Positions 29,189 through 38,848 of a stretch of 64,000 nucleotides of DNA are shown in pieces; within the stretch, counting starts at the first letter, position 1; the number at the start of each line of letters is the position of its first letter. The position numbers were made by a program, and so were the translations under genes. Below the pieces are notes generated by a model. The model searched no databases, was not told the DNA's origin, and was given only the letters and a program-made list of their open reading frames with translations. Source of the stretch: a bacterium. Its GTDB lineage: Bacteria; Cyanobacteriota; Vampirovibrionia; Gastranaerophilales; Gastranaerophilaceae. The DNA is taken from the NCBI GenBank assembly GCA_017403285.1, contig JAFQOI010000018.1, positions 1 to 64,000 of the forward strand. Direction: 5' to 3'.

Positions 29189-29218
29189 TTGAGTTTTTAT
29201 ACAAAATTAGCATATAAT
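29189..29218 (+). promoter_or_regulatory. Sigma-70-type promoter of the glycosyltransferase
   Basis: TTGAGT (29189-29194), an 18-base spacer and TATAAT (29213-29218), 28 bases before the start codon at 29247. Confidence 0.65.
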
Positions 29219-29246
29219 AGAACATATATTTTATTGAAGAGGGATT

Positions 29247-30041
29247 ATGTTAAACGGAAAGAAAATAGTTGTTGTAATGCCTGCATATAATGCAGAAAAG
29301 ACACTTGAAAAAACTTATAACGATATTTATCACGAAATAGTAGATGAAATAATACTTACTGATGATAAATCAAGTGATAATACAAAAGATTTAGCACTTG
29401 ATTTGAATATCACAACAATTGTACACAAAGAAAATAGAGGTTATGGTGGAAATCAAAAATCTTGCTATACTGCAGCACTAAAATCTAATGCAGATATTGT
29501 AATAATGCTTCATCCGGATTATCAATACACACCCAAATTAATTCCTGCAATCGCTTCAATGCTAGCATTTGAAGAATACGATGCCGTAATTGCATCAAGA
29601 ATGCTATCAAATGCACTTGAAGGTGGAATGCCTTTATACAAATACATTGCGAACAAGTTTTTAACTGCATTTGAAAACCTATTTTTAGGACAACATTTAT
29701 CTGAATACCATACTGGATTTAGAGGCTTTAAAAAAAGTGTACTTGAAAATTTACCACTTGAATCTTGTGATGATGATTTTGTCTTTGATAACGAAATGCT
29801 TGCGCTAGTAAGTTATTATGGTTACAAAATAGGAGAAATTAGTTGTCCAACAAAATATTTTCCAGAGGCATCATCAATAAATTTTGTACGTTCTTGCAAG
29901 TATGGCTTAGGCGTTTTAAGTGTAAGTATAAAATATTTTCTAGCATATACAGGGATATACAAATCAAAAATATTTAAAAAAGACGCGCAAAAACTTGATA
30001 TAAATAAGGATTTGCCTTACTACACAAAAAAAGACAACTAA
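29247..30041 (+). CDS. Family 2 glycosyltransferase (polyprenyl-phosphate type)
   Basis: A 264-aa GT-A-fold enzyme: VVVMPAYNAEKTLEKTY, the nucleotide-binding DDKSSDNT, the ENRGYGGNQKSCY loop and the HPDYQYTP segment (in place of the common DaDgq). It resembles dolichyl- or polyprenyl-phosphate mannosyl/glucosyl synthases but lacks C-terminal membrane helices. It probably transfers a sugar from a nucleotide donor in envelope glycan synthesis. ATG 29247 follows GAAGAGGG. A TATAAT promoter lies just upstream. Confidence 0.88.
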   Translation: MLNGKKIVVVMPAYNAEKTLEKTYNDIYHEIVDEIILTDDKSSDNTKDLALDLNITTIVHKENRGYGGNQKSCYTAALKSNADIVIMLHPDYQYTPKLIPAIASMLAFEEYDAVIASRMLSNALEGGMPLYKYIANKFLTAFENLFLGQHLSEYHTGFRGFKKSVLENLPLESCDDDFVFDNEMLALVSYYGYKIGEISCPTKYFPEASSINFVRSCKYGLGVLSVSIKYFLAYTGIYKSKIFKKDAQKLDINKDLPYYTKKDN

Positions 30042-30042
30042 C

Positions 30043-31914
30043 CTATATCATAGTTGCAAGAGATGGGGCAATTGCTATAAATTGTCTTACTAGTTCTTTG
30101 TCCCATTGAATACCAGCACCTTCTTCAAGGATAGAACAAGCCTTTTCGAAAGACATTCCTTTTCTATAAGGTCTATCACTAATTAATGCGTGATATGTAT
30201 CAGCAATAGCAACAATTCTTGCAGCAAGTGGTATTTCCTCACCTTTTAAGCCACAAGGATAACCCTTACCATTCCACTGTTCATGGTGATACTTGACTAT
30301 AGGAATTAATTCTCTTAACAATGGTGTTGTTTCAAGAATTTTTTCAACCGCAATGACAGGATGTTGTTGGATAATTTTAAACTCTTCATCAGTTAATTTT
30401 GCTGCTTTAGTAAGAATATTTTCAGGAATACCAATCTTTCCTACGTCATGAAGACGTGCACCAAGTTTTATTTTATCTACTTCTTCTTCTGGTAAATTTA
30501 TTGCTTTAGCAAGCGCAACAGAGTATCTAGATACTGATGAAGAATGGTCTTTTGTATATTCATCTTTAGCATCTATTGCACTAGCTAGTGATGTTACTAC
30601 CTCAATCAAATGATTTTGAGATACAAAGTTCTTATTATTGAACTGTTCTACTAGTGTATTTTCGAAATCAATACCAAGCTTGGATTGTTTCTTTGCCATA
30701 ACTGTTGCAAAAGAGTTGACAGCATCTTCATCCCAGAAATCATAATCATGAGTTGAAACAATAGTTGAAATTCCATTTTTATAACCTTTTGTTTTTGAAA
30801 CTAACACTGCTTGCTCTGCCAATATAATAAGTTTTTCATTGTCATTCGCATCATCAGGATAAGTTGCAATACCAACTGATAACTTATTAACCGGACCTAT
30901 ATCATCAACTAAACAACAAGAAAGGGAATATGTTAGATATTCTGCCATATATTTTGCCTCTTCAGAATTCATATTCTTCAATATTACGGCAATCTTATCT
31001 CCAGCATATCTTGCAGCAACATATTGCTTTTTGATGTTATCGTTAATTTTGTTTGCGACTACTTTAATGACTTCATCACCTTTTGCATGACCATAGTCTT
31101 TATTTATCTGGCTTAAATTATTTATATCAAATATTATTACTGAAACTTTTGTATTTGTAGCATCTGCGTGAGCAAGTTCTTCTACAAGAATTTCATGGAA
31201 TCTTCTATGAGAATACAAGTTTGTAAGACTATCCATATAAAAACTCTTATCTACTCTCTCAACTAGTCTAAAGTTTTCAGCCAAAAGACCCAAATTCATA
31301 ACCGCCATCTGGTAAACGTTTAAATGATTTTGGATGTTATAATCACTTATAATAACAACACTTGTAGTTTGTCCTTGTATTTGAACAGGAATAATTACAG
31401 AAGGAACATTAGACAATGATGGTACTTTTAAAAATGATGAATCTGACATTACAATTGTTTCACCAGTCGTTACGGCTTTTACTATTTCATTGTCAACATC
31501 ACTCATAAAGACCTTTAATGAGTACGCTCTAGAATTTTTGTCTAATAATTTTATATTTATAGTTGTAGAATCTTGAATAAGCCCAAAAGCCGTATATGAA
31601 GAATTCAATCTATTAACAAACATTGTATGGAACGAACTAAGAGAGTCTTTTAAATCCTTTCCATTCCTTATAATTTCATTTATTTCTTTAATAAATGAAA
31701 TAAAATCAACGCTACTATACGCCTTATTTTCTTGATGCTGTAAACTTGGCACAGTAACATTTGTTATTACCCTGCCAGTATTTCCGCCGCCTACTAACTC
31801 ATTAATCTTAGCAACAAATCCGCCTTTATCAATTGGATTGGTTGTCATAGACTGTTTGGGAGAGAGAGAATCGACCGTATTAGACTCTGTACCTTTATTT
31901 TTATTTTTATGCAT
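30043..31914 (-). CDS. GAF-like, degenerate GGDEF and HD-GYP protein
   Basis: A 623-aa cytoplasmic signalling protein: N-terminal low-complexity part, a GAF-like sensor domain (about 60-215), a GGDEF-fold domain (about 220-385) and an HD-GYP domain (about 430-615) with LHDVGKIGIP and HHEQWNGKGYPCGL. The GGDEF site reads YAGDK instead of GGDEF, so cyclase activity is probably lost and the domain may only bind GTP. The HD-GYP motifs look intact, predicting cyclic di-GMP hydrolysis. It converges with the glycosyltransferase gene one base away. Confidence 0.9.
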   Translation of the reverse strand: MHKNKNKGTESNTVDSLSPKQSMTTNPIDKGGFVAKINELVGGGNTGRVITNVTVPSLQHQENKAYSSVDFISFIKEINEIIRNGKDLKDSLSSFHTMFVNRLNSSYTAFGLIQDSTTINIKLLDKNSRAYSLKVFMSDVDNEIVKAVTTGETIVMSDSSFLKVPSLSNVPSVIIPVQIQGQTTSVVIISDYNIQNHLNVYQMAVMNLGLLAENFRLVERVDKSFYMDSLTNLYSHRRFHEILVEELAHADATNTKVSVIIFDINNLSQINKDYGHAKGDEVIKVVANKINDNIKKQYVAARYAGDKIAVILKNMNSEEAKYMAEYLTYSLSCCLVDDIGPVNKLSVGIATYPDDANDNEKLIILAEQAVLVSKTKGYKNGISTIVSTHDYDFWDEDAVNSFATVMAKKQSKLGIDFENTLVEQFNNKNFVSQNHLIEVVTSLASAIDAKDEYTKDHSSSVSRYSVALAKAINLPEEEVDKIKLGARLHDVGKIGIPENILTKAAKLTDEEFKIIQQHPVIAVEKILETTPLLRELIPIVKYHHEQWNGKGYPCGLKGEEIPLAARIVAIADTYHALISDRPYRKGMSFEKACSILEEGAGIQWDKELVRQFIAIAPSLATMI

Positions 31915-32027
31915 TATTTTTACCAGATATAATAATTATAAGTCCAAATCTTTTAAAATTTGCCTTTTTGTAATAAACCGTTACATTATATCTTAACATA
32001 GATATATAAAAAATATAAACTGGATAT

Positions 32028-33158
32028 TTATATATTTTCTGAAATTATTGTTGCTACTTTCTTTGCCGTATTCGAGCCTGAAAGTTTTTGCTTAACATTC
32101 CTAAGTTCATTTATCATATTCAAACGATAATTTTCATTGTATAAAATTTCTTCGACAAAAAATGCAACATTTTCTGCTTTTGCTTTTAACTGAATTAACT
32201 CAGGAACGATATCTTTATCCAGTATAATGTTAGGCAAACAAACTCTTTTAATACAGCGAACTAACAAATAAACTCCATATAAGAACCAAGGTCCTTTATA
32301 ACTTATAATCATAGGAGTTTCATATAAAGCCGCTTCTAATGCCACTGTCCCAGATGCCAACATTAATGCATCAGAAACGTTTAAAAGTTCATAATTTTTA
32401 TTTTTTAAAACTTTTACATTTAAATCTTTATATTTATCTAAACATGGATAAATAAGATTATCTTTTATATTTGGTGCCTGACATAAAACAAATTGTAAAT
32501 CATCATGTTTTGTTTTCAATTTTCTGGCTGCTTCAAGAAATATTTCAAGGAGATTTTTAACTTCAAAAACCCTAGAACCAGGGAAAATTGAAACTAATTT
32601 ATTGCTTTTATCTATTGCGTTTTCATCAAAAAACGCATTTTTATCAATGATAGACTCCGGCATTTCATCTAAAAGCGGATGCCCAACAAATTCAGCATCA
32701 ACACCTTCTTTTTTATACATCTCTTTTTCAAACGGAAATATTGTTAAAACTTTATTTATGCATTTTTTAACTGTATTCATTCTCCATTTTCTTGATGCCC
32801 ATATTTGAGGTGGAATATAATAATATATCTTAAAGCCATATTTAGATAAAACTTTTGATAAATTCAAGTTAAAACCACCATAATCGGTCAACAATACCAT
32901 ATCTGGTTTGAATTCATCTTTTAAATATTTTGCTATTTGCTTACCAAGATTTATATGGCTTAAAATTATCTTTGTATTAAATCCAATGGCTGACATTTTA
33001 GAATGATCGCAATAAAGCTTAATACCTGTATTTCTTAGATTTAAACCACCAACTGCCTCAATCTCAATATCAGGATTAATCTTTTTCAATTCATTAACGA
33101 CATCTGCAGCATGCCTGTCACCAGAATATTCACCAGTAATTATAAATAGTTTTTTCAT
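32028..33158 (-). CDS. lpxB: Lipid-A-disaccharide synthase
   Basis: A 376-aa GT19 enzyme that joins UDP-diacylglucosamine and lipid X to form the lipid A disaccharide at the inner membrane. Motifs: GEYSGDRHAADVV at the N-terminus, YYYIPPQIWASRKWR, FEKEMYKKEGVDAEFVGHPL, IFPGSR and ASGTVALEAAL. Length is typical. Its ATG overlaps the lpxI stop (ATGA), so the two are translationally coupled and give consecutive steps of lipid A synthesis. Confidence 0.96.
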   Translation of the reverse strand: MKKLFIITGEYSGDRHAADVVNELKKINPDIEIEAVGGLNLRNTGIKLYCDHSKMSAIGFNTKIILSHINLGKQIAKYLKDEFKPDMVLLTDYGGFNLNLSKVLSKYGFKIYYYIPPQIWASRKWRMNTVKKCINKVLTIFPFEKEMYKKEGVDAEFVGHPLLDEMPESIIDKNAFFDENAIDKSNKLVSIFPGSRVFEVKNLLEIFLEAARKLKTKHDDLQFVLCQAPNIKDNLIYPCLDKYKDLNVKVLKNKNYELLNVSDALMLASGTVALEAALYETPMIISYKGPWFLYGVYLLVRCIKRVCLPNIILDKDIVPELIQLKAKAENVAFFVEEILYNENYRLNMINELRNVKQKLSGSNTAKKVATIISENI

Positions 33159-33970
33159 ACAGCCATTACAATAATATTATTTTTATCAGCAAATTCAATT
33201 GTCTTTTCTCTATCAACAAAAATTGTCTCATTTGCTTCAACAGCAATGAGTTTTGCTTTATATTTTTTCATTGTTTTAAGAGTATTAAGCCCAAAAGCGG
33301 GAATATCAAAACGTTTATCTTGTTTTGGTTTAGAAACTTTCACAATAACAGAATTCTTTTTACCAAGTTTACAACCACGTTTAATACATTTATCTGTACC
33401 TTCAATTGCTTCGATTGCCATAATCATTCTGTCTTTTATAACAACAGATTGTCCAATATCGAGTTCACCCATTTCTTTTGCAATTTTGAAACCATATTCA
33501 ACATCTGACAACAAAGCTTCGGTTGGCTGATTTTTTCCCAACACACCACGAGGAACCATCAAATTTTTTATGAAAATTGTTTGATCTAAAACGGTTACTC
33601 CAATTTTAGCAAGTTCATCAACAAGAAAGAGCATAATTGCATCATCATTCAATCTTTTTGCTTGTTTTAAGAACTCAATAGCCAATGAATCAAACTTAGG
33701 ACGTTTTACAACCAAACTTTTTGAAACTTTTCCTATAAAAGTCAACTGTTTTATTTGTTCATCAAGAATAATATTTTTAATTTTTAAAACTTCTCCTGGA
33801 GCACAATCATATACTTTTGAACAATATTTTTTTAATTCATTTTTATTATCAGCGGAAAGCGAAATTGCAATTACTTCAAATCCATTTTCTTTTGCATTCT
33901 TAGCCAAGCATACAGGTAATTGACCATTACCTGCGATTAGACCTTGTTTCTTTTCCAATTCTATAGACAC
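33155..33970 (-). CDS. lpxI: UDP-2,3-diacylglucosamine diphosphatase LpxI
   Basis: A 271-aa protein of the LpxI (DUF1009) family, which replaces LpxH in many non-enteric Gram-negatives and makes lipid X for LpxB. Motifs: LIAGNGQLPVCLAKNA at the N-terminus, FIGKVSKS, PRGVLGKNQPTE, DIGQSVVIKDRMIMAIEAIEGTD and FDIPAFGLNTLK. GTG 33970 was chosen because AAGAGG lies 10 bases upstream; an in-frame TTG at 33991 is the alternative. It overlaps lpxB and follows the TSCPD gene. Confidence 0.93.
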   Translation of the reverse strand: MSIELEKKQGLIAGNGQLPVCLAKNAKENGFEVIAISLSADNKNELKKYCSKVYDCAPGEVLKIKNIILDEQIKQLTFIGKVSKSLVVKRPKFDSLAIEFLKQAKRLNDDAIMLFLVDELAKIGVTVLDQTIFIKNLMVPRGVLGKNQPTEALLSDVEYGFKIAKEMGELDIGQSVVIKDRMIMAIEAIEGTDKCIKRGCKLGKKNSVIVKVSKPKQDKRFDIPAFGLNTLKTMKKYKAKLIAVEANETIFVDREKTIEFADKNNIIVMAV

Positions 33971-34013
33971 TTTTATATAACCTCTTTTCAATAAAATTAT
34001 AATATAAATAGAA

Positions 34014-34292
34014 CTATTTAACAGCTCCAGACGCTACCTGTTTTTTATAATCTATTAAACACCTAGACAATTGGTCTGGGCAACTCGTTGATTTTGGTCC
34101 GCAAGTTATACCCTGAAGTCTATTAATAACATCATCAATTTTCATGCCTTTAATAAGTTCTTTTATTCCTTTTAAATTTCCTTGACAACCACCAAAAAAA
34201 TCAACGTCGACAATTTTATCATCATCCAAAACAACATTCATAAGTGCACAACAAGTGCCATGCGTTTGATATTGAATTGACCTTAACGTCAT
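34014..34292 (-). CDS. TSCPD-domain protein (four-Cys type)
   Basis: A 92-aa protein of the small TSCPD family (also found at the C-terminus of some ribonucleotide reductases). Conserved Cys motifs: HGTCC near residue 13, FGGCQGN near 35 and ITCGPKSTSCPDQL near 63-74; these probably bind a metal. Biochemical role is not established. ATG 34292 follows GAGGAG. It sits between a sigma factor gene and lpxI on the same strand. Confidence 0.88.
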   Translation of the reverse strand: MTLRSIQYQTHGTCCALMNVVLDDDKIVDVDFFGGCQGNLKGIKELIKGMKIDDVINRLQGITCGPKSTSCPDQLSRCLIDYKKQVASGAVK

Positions 34293-34326
34293 AATTCATA
34301 CTCCTCTTTCTCAATCACAATGACTA

Positions 34327-34950
34327 TCAAACAAGATTTTGTTTGACTAATTCTTTTCTAATCTTGTTCAAGCCAGACTGAATAATTCTTGAAATTCTAG
34401 AAGGAGAAAGATTAAACTCTTCAGAAATTTCTCTTAATTTTTTATCATTAAAGAATTTACACTCAATAAGTTCTCTTTCTCTAGGTGGTAAAGTTTTAAT
34501 TGCGGCTTTAATACTTTCACTTAGTTCATGAAAAATAATTTTTTCTTCAGGATTACGTTTAGAATCCCTAATTTGTGTAGGATTATCACCTTCAGCCATT
34601 TCATCAACAGACAATATAGTTTTGTAAACTGCTTCCCTGATATTATCTTGACTTTCTTCGCTTACAAAGGTCTCTTTTTGATTCTTTAATACATACCATT
34701 TATATCTACGTCTTACTTCGTTTCTAATTGCCCATTTAATTGCAGTAGAAATATAAGACTTATTATATTTATCAGGGGGATTATTAGAACACAACTTATG
34801 AACAACCTGAGTTCCAATATTTATCAACTCAGAAAAATCTATCAAGTGCTTTGCTGATAACTTTTTGTACTCCACCTTCGCAAGAGTATCTATTAATTCT
34901 TGATAGTCTTTTATATTAAACTTGTTCGCTGTCTTATTATCTAAACTCAT
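34327..34950 (-). CDS. Sigma-70-family sigma factor (FliA/WhiG-like)
   Basis: A 207-aa protein with region 2 (about 35-90; SELINIGTQVVHKL ... YISTAIKWAIRNEVRRRYKW) and region 4 (about 145-205; LPPRERELIECKFFNDKKLR, then SPSRISRIIQSGLNKIR). It is too short for a housekeeping RpoD and has a region-3-like linker. It is a close paralogue of the protein at 63071, sharing the WAIRNE(V/L)R(R/N)RYKWY string. Either could recognise the sigma-28-type promoters in this window. It is first in a likely operon with the TSCPD, lpxI and lpxB genes. Confidence 0.88.
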   Translation of the reverse strand: MSLDNKTANKFNIKDYQELIDTLAKVEYKKLSAKHLIDFSELINIGTQVVHKLCSNNPPDKYNKSYISTAIKWAIRNEVRRRYKWYVLKNQKETFVSEESQDNIREAVYKTILSVDEMAEGDNPTQIRDSKRNPEEKIIFHELSESIKAAIKTLPPRERELIECKFFNDKKLREISEEFNLSPSRISRIIQSGLNKIRKELVKQNLV

Positions 34951-35228
34951 GCCCTAAAAACTAAAACTCTACATGTAATATATTATATTAAATAAAAAAA
35001 ATGTACAAAATAATATTAAAAAATAGGAATAATTATGTAGAAAAGACCTTTTATTAACTTTTGTAAATCAGTGTTAAACAAGGATAATTAGGAGTTTTGC
35101 ACTATTTAATAAAAAAAAAGAAAGTTAAAAGGAAAAATAAATAGCAATTTTTTTAATTTTCAGTCATTTATTGTTGTGTAGGCTAGCGAAACGTTAGAAG
35201 AATAAGATAGTATAATAAGGAGTGAAAA

Positions 35229-36296
35229 ATGATACAAGCACCCAATTTACAATATATACCGGCACAACAAATGAATATACCGGCATATACGCCGCAAGGT
35301 GCAAATAGCCCAGTACAATATTACAATCAAGCTCCGGGCGTAATATATAATTATCCAATGGCAAGCAGTTACCTCCCACAATCTTGTTCAAATGCACAGC
35401 CAAGATATAATGGTGTAAATATTGAAATTCATAATCCGCAAGGTCAAGCAGGAATGCCAGTTGCAATGCCCGCACAATATATGCCAGTGCAACAACCATT
35501 TTATCCACAACCAGTTTACCAACCTGCAATGCCTCAGCAACCAATAGTTCAACAACCAGCAGTTCCTGCAGAACCAATTGCTCCACAACAGCAACAAGTT
35601 CCTGCACCACAAATTCCTGCACCACAAATTCCTGCACAACCAGCAGCGCCTGCTCCAGCTCCAGCAGCAGCACCTGTAGTTGAACAGCCAGCAGCAAATG
35701 TGGCACCTGCTGTTAACTTAACTTCATTTTCTAGCAGATTAAAATCAGAAAATGTTGATGAACAAAGAGCAGCAATTGAAGAACTTGCAGAATCATTCAA
35801 ATATGACAATAAATTTGATTCAGCTTTATTAGATACAGAAATCGTTGATTCTCTTATCGGAATTATTGACAAAGATACATCTTCACTAGAAGGTCCTTCT
35901 CCTGAAGTTTTGGAATTAAGACAAAAACCAGAAGCAGAGTTAACTGAAGCGCAAAAAGAACAAGCAAAAACACCTGCTCCAATTGAAAAAGCAGAAGTTA
36001 ATAAAACATATGCATTATATACTCTCGCATATTTACAAGAACGTTTAAATAACGAAATCCAAAAAGGTGGAGTGAATGCTCTTGAATTAAAAGATTTACC
36101 TGGAATTGACAAAGTTGTTGATACGGTTAAAGCAAATCCAAATCCAATGTTAAGAGTTTGCGGTATTGCAGCATTATCACATATTGCTAGACCTGAATAC
36201 AATGCAGACTTGAAAACAATCTTTGAATTAGCAAAGAACGATAAAGATGCAGACGTTCAAGAAGCAGCAGAAAAAGCATTAAGTTTATTAAAATAA
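35229..36296 (+). CDS. P/Q/A-rich protein with HEAT-like C-terminus
   Basis: A 355-aa protein. The first ~165 residues are low complexity, rich in P, Q, A and Y, with short repeats such as PAPQIP. Residues about 170-355 are helical with HEAT-like units (SRLKSENVDEQRAAIEELAE; PMLRVCGIAALSHIARPEYN; DADVQEAAEKALSLL). It is a paralogue of the protein at 10271, sharing a tyrosine-rich N-terminal motif and GVNIEIHNPQG. ATG 35229 follows AAGGAG. A strong terminator follows. The role is unknown; abundant scaffold-type protein is a guess. Confidence 0.8.
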   Translation: MIQAPNLQYIPAQQMNIPAYTPQGANSPVQYYNQAPGVIYNYPMASSYLPQSCSNAQPRYNGVNIEIHNPQGQAGMPVAMPAQYMPVQQPFYPQPVYQPAMPQQPIVQQPAVPAEPIAPQQQQVPAPQIPAPQIPAQPAAPAPAPAAAPVVEQPAANVAPAVNLTSFSSRLKSENVDEQRAAIEELAESFKYDNKFDSALLDTEIVDSLIGIIDKDTSSLEGPSPEVLELRQKPEAELTEAQKEQAKTPAPIEKAEVNKTYALYTLAYLQERLNNEIQKGGVNALELKDLPGIDKVVDTVKANPNPMLRVCGIAALSHIARPEYNADLKTIFELAKNDKDADVQEAAEKALSLLK

Positions 36297-36307
36297 CAAA
36301 AACTAAT

Positions 36308-36343
36308 AAAAAAAATGGCTGATATTAATCAGCCATTTTTTTA
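36308..36343. terminator. Bidirectional terminator
   Basis: atggctgat/atcagccat with flanking A and T runs lies between the convergent genes at 35229 and 36341. Confidence 0.9.
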
Positions 36344-38644
36344 TTCTTCAATTTTTTGAAGTTCTGCTATTCTTGGATCCAGTATTCTTCTTCCAACATT
36401 TTCAAATTCTATTTGGCAGAACAAAATTTTATTGCTATAATTCGTAAAACCTTCAATTATTCCTTTTCCGTGCTTTGGATGATATACAACATCACCAACC
36501 TTAAAAGGCAAATCCTCAACTCCTAGTTGATATGAAGTATCTGTTTCATATACTGGCAGTTCTGTTTTTTTCTTAGTGTTTATATTTTCATTTATTTCAG
36601 GTTTTTCAATTTCTACTGAAACAGTTTCTATTTCTTCTTTCTCATCAACGGATTCAGGATAAATATCATCTTCAATGGTTTCAATTTCAGATTCTGCACC
36701 TAGTTCTTCATCAATAAATTCAACTTCATTACCTATTTTTTCCTCTACTGCTTTTTTATAAGCATAGTCCATCTTCATTTCATGATAATCTTTAGTAGTA
36801 TCAATTTCTGAAACTTTCTTATTTTGTACATAAGATAAATCTAAATCGGCTTCATCATCGCTGTCTTCGTCTTGAATATAATCCTCTGAAGAAAGGTCTT
36901 TCTCAACTGAGTCATTCTCATCATTGGATTCGTCATATACATATTCATCTGAAGATTCATTTTCCTGAATTGATTTTTCTTCAACATCACAAACCTCTTC
37001 ACAAGAAGACTCTGGAATTACATCTTCTGCATCAACATCTACCGAAACATTTATATCTGTTTCTTCATCTTCTATTGGTTTGTTCTCTTGATCATTTTCT
37101 ACAGGGATATTTTTCTTTAAATCTTCTTTTTCAACACTATTAACTACTTCTGGAACAATTTTTTCTTCTTGTAAAAATGCATCATCTACATTTTTCTCAT
37201 TACTATATTTTAATGATTGAGATTTCTTTTCTTCAATTAAAATTTCATCGAGGAAATCTAAATCACTATCTAAAACTTCATCATCAACTATCTCTGCTTC
37301 AGTGTTTTCGTTTTTTATATTTAATATCGTTTCTGTAATATTTTCTGCGTGAAGCATACTTTTTGACGAAGAAAGTAATTTATCAACATCTTTTTTTATT
37401 TCATTATCAACAACTTCATCTGCTGTTGATACATCAAATAATTTTAAATCAATAATTAATGGCAAATATAGTGTAGATTCACCATATAAAATCATTGAAG
37501 AAGTATTGATTTTGTTTAAGAAACTAGAATATTTATCATCGTCAGAATAAAGTTTAGATGGCTTAGACATCAATTGATTTGAACAAAGTGATTTTAAAAG
37601 TTGAGAATACTTGCTATCAAAAGACGTTGAAACAACTGGAATTATATTTTGAGTTTTATACAAACTAATAATTGTCTTTTTATCCAATTCAACTCCATCA
37701 AGAGATAGAATCATATAGCAAGGACTTTTTATTAAATCAATTATTGTCTGTAGAGCATATTTATATCGACATTCATCCAATTCTGAAACATCAATAACAA
37801 CAGGAGAAGATGACACTATTGAATTTGTTATAATATCAAAATCATCTTTGCTCTCAGCGAACATTTTATTTTGTGAATAACGCCAAAGCTTATTTCTAAA
37901 AAGCATTAATCCAGATACTGGATTAGAAAGGAAAACATCATCAACAGCAGTTTTGAAAACGGAAAACGGAATGAATTTTTCTTTTAATGTTTCCAAATAC
38001 TCTTTTAATTCAAGAACAATACTCTGAATAACGGCTTTGTCATCCAAAGAACAATCATCTAAATCGTGTTCTATTATTGTATCAAAGCCATTTGAATTTA
38101 ATGGAAATTTAAATTCTTCTGAAAGTTTTAAAACTTTTGCTCCTGTCAAATCAGAATATCTACCATCAAAATCAAGTAAAACTATTTTTTTATTTTTATT
38201 ATTCAATTCATATATTAAATTTTGAATAATGATTTTTGTTTTATCGTCTCTATCTGATTGGACATACAACTTATCATTGATAAGACTTATAGATGTTTTA
38301 ACATAACATAAAGGGTGATTTGACAATTCTCCAAAGAATAAAGAATCGCCGTTTCCTTTAACTAATTCCAATATTTCATCAGGATTAACGTATAAAATTT
38401 CGGCGTTTTTTGAAGGGATATAGCCATTATACAAAGATAGGTTATCGTCTTTATCTATGGAAAGAACAAGCCTTAATACAGCCAAATTTTTATCTAAGTC
38501 ATCTGTTGTTTCAATATTAAGAATTTGCGCTATTAATTTTTGATTAATATCATCAATCAGCAAAAAGTCAGATGGCAAAATATGATTTGTCACAGGACAG
38601 TACAAAATCTTTGCTATATCATTCTTTACTTCAACTAACTGCAT
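36341..38644 (-). CDS. Large acidic protein with PcrA/UvrD-type tudor-like C-terminus
   Basis: A 767-aa protein. The first ~400 residues have an alpha/beta ATPase-like look (KKIVLLDFDGRYSDLTGAKV; VVIDVSELDECRYKYALQTI) reminiscent of HerA/FtsK-like domains, but no Walker A is seen. Residues about 410-705 are a highly acidic, D/E/S-rich disordered stretch. The last ~55 (FKVGDVVYHPKHGKGIIEGF) form a tudor/KOW-like domain like the C-terminus of PcrA/UvrD and CarD, which bind RNA polymerase. ATG 38644 follows AAGAGG. An RNA-polymerase-linked role is inference. Confidence 0.75.
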   Translation of the reverse strand: MQLVEVKNDIAKILYCPVTNHILPSDFLLIDDINQKLIAQILNIETTDDLDKNLAVLRLVLSIDKDDNLSLYNGYIPSKNAEILYVNPDEILELVKGNGDSLFFGELSNHPLCYVKTSISLINDKLYVQSDRDDKTKIIIQNLIYELNNKNKKIVLLDFDGRYSDLTGAKVLKLSEEFKFPLNSNGFDTIIEHDLDDCSLDDKAVIQSIVLELKEYLETLKEKFIPFSVFKTAVDDVFLSNPVSGLMLFRNKLWRYSQNKMFAESKDDFDIITNSIVSSSPVVIDVSELDECRYKYALQTIIDLIKSPCYMILSLDGVELDKKTIISLYKTQNIIPVVSTSFDSKYSQLLKSLCSNQLMSKPSKLYSDDDKYSSFLNKINTSSMILYGESTLYLPLIIDLKLFDVSTADEVVDNEIKKDVDKLLSSSKSMLHAENITETILNIKNENTEAEIVDDEVLDSDLDFLDEILIEEKKSQSLKYSNEKNVDDAFLQEEKIVPEVVNSVEKEDLKKNIPVENDQENKPIEDEETDINVSVDVDAEDVIPESSCEEVCDVEEKSIQENESSDEYVYDESNDENDSVEKDLSSEDYIQDEDSDDEADLDLSYVQNKKVSEIDTTKDYHEMKMDYAYKKAVEEKIGNEVEFIDEELGAESEIETIEDDIYPESVDEKEEIETVSVEIEKPEINENINTKKKTELPVYETDTSYQLGVEDLPFKVGDVVYHPKHGKGIIEGFTNYSNKILFCQIEFENVGRRILDPRIAELQKIEE

Positions 38645-38848
38645 CAAAACCTCTTAAACAGACATTAGATAACCCAAATTATTATACAACATTTAAAATT
38701 ATAAAAAAATCCTACGCTCGTTGTATGAAAAAAATAAAAATGGCCGGATAATAACATAGAATTACCGACCAAATAAACAAAATGTATATAAATAGAATAT
38801 TGTCTCAAAAGAATGAAATTAAAAATTTCAAGCCCTGTTCAATATAGG

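Noticed and set aside
35549-36202. 217-residue minus-strand frame opposite the P/Q-rich protein
   Set aside because: It is a shadow of codon-biased GCA/CCA repeats (poly-Ala/Gly/Cys translation) with no ribosome-binding site.
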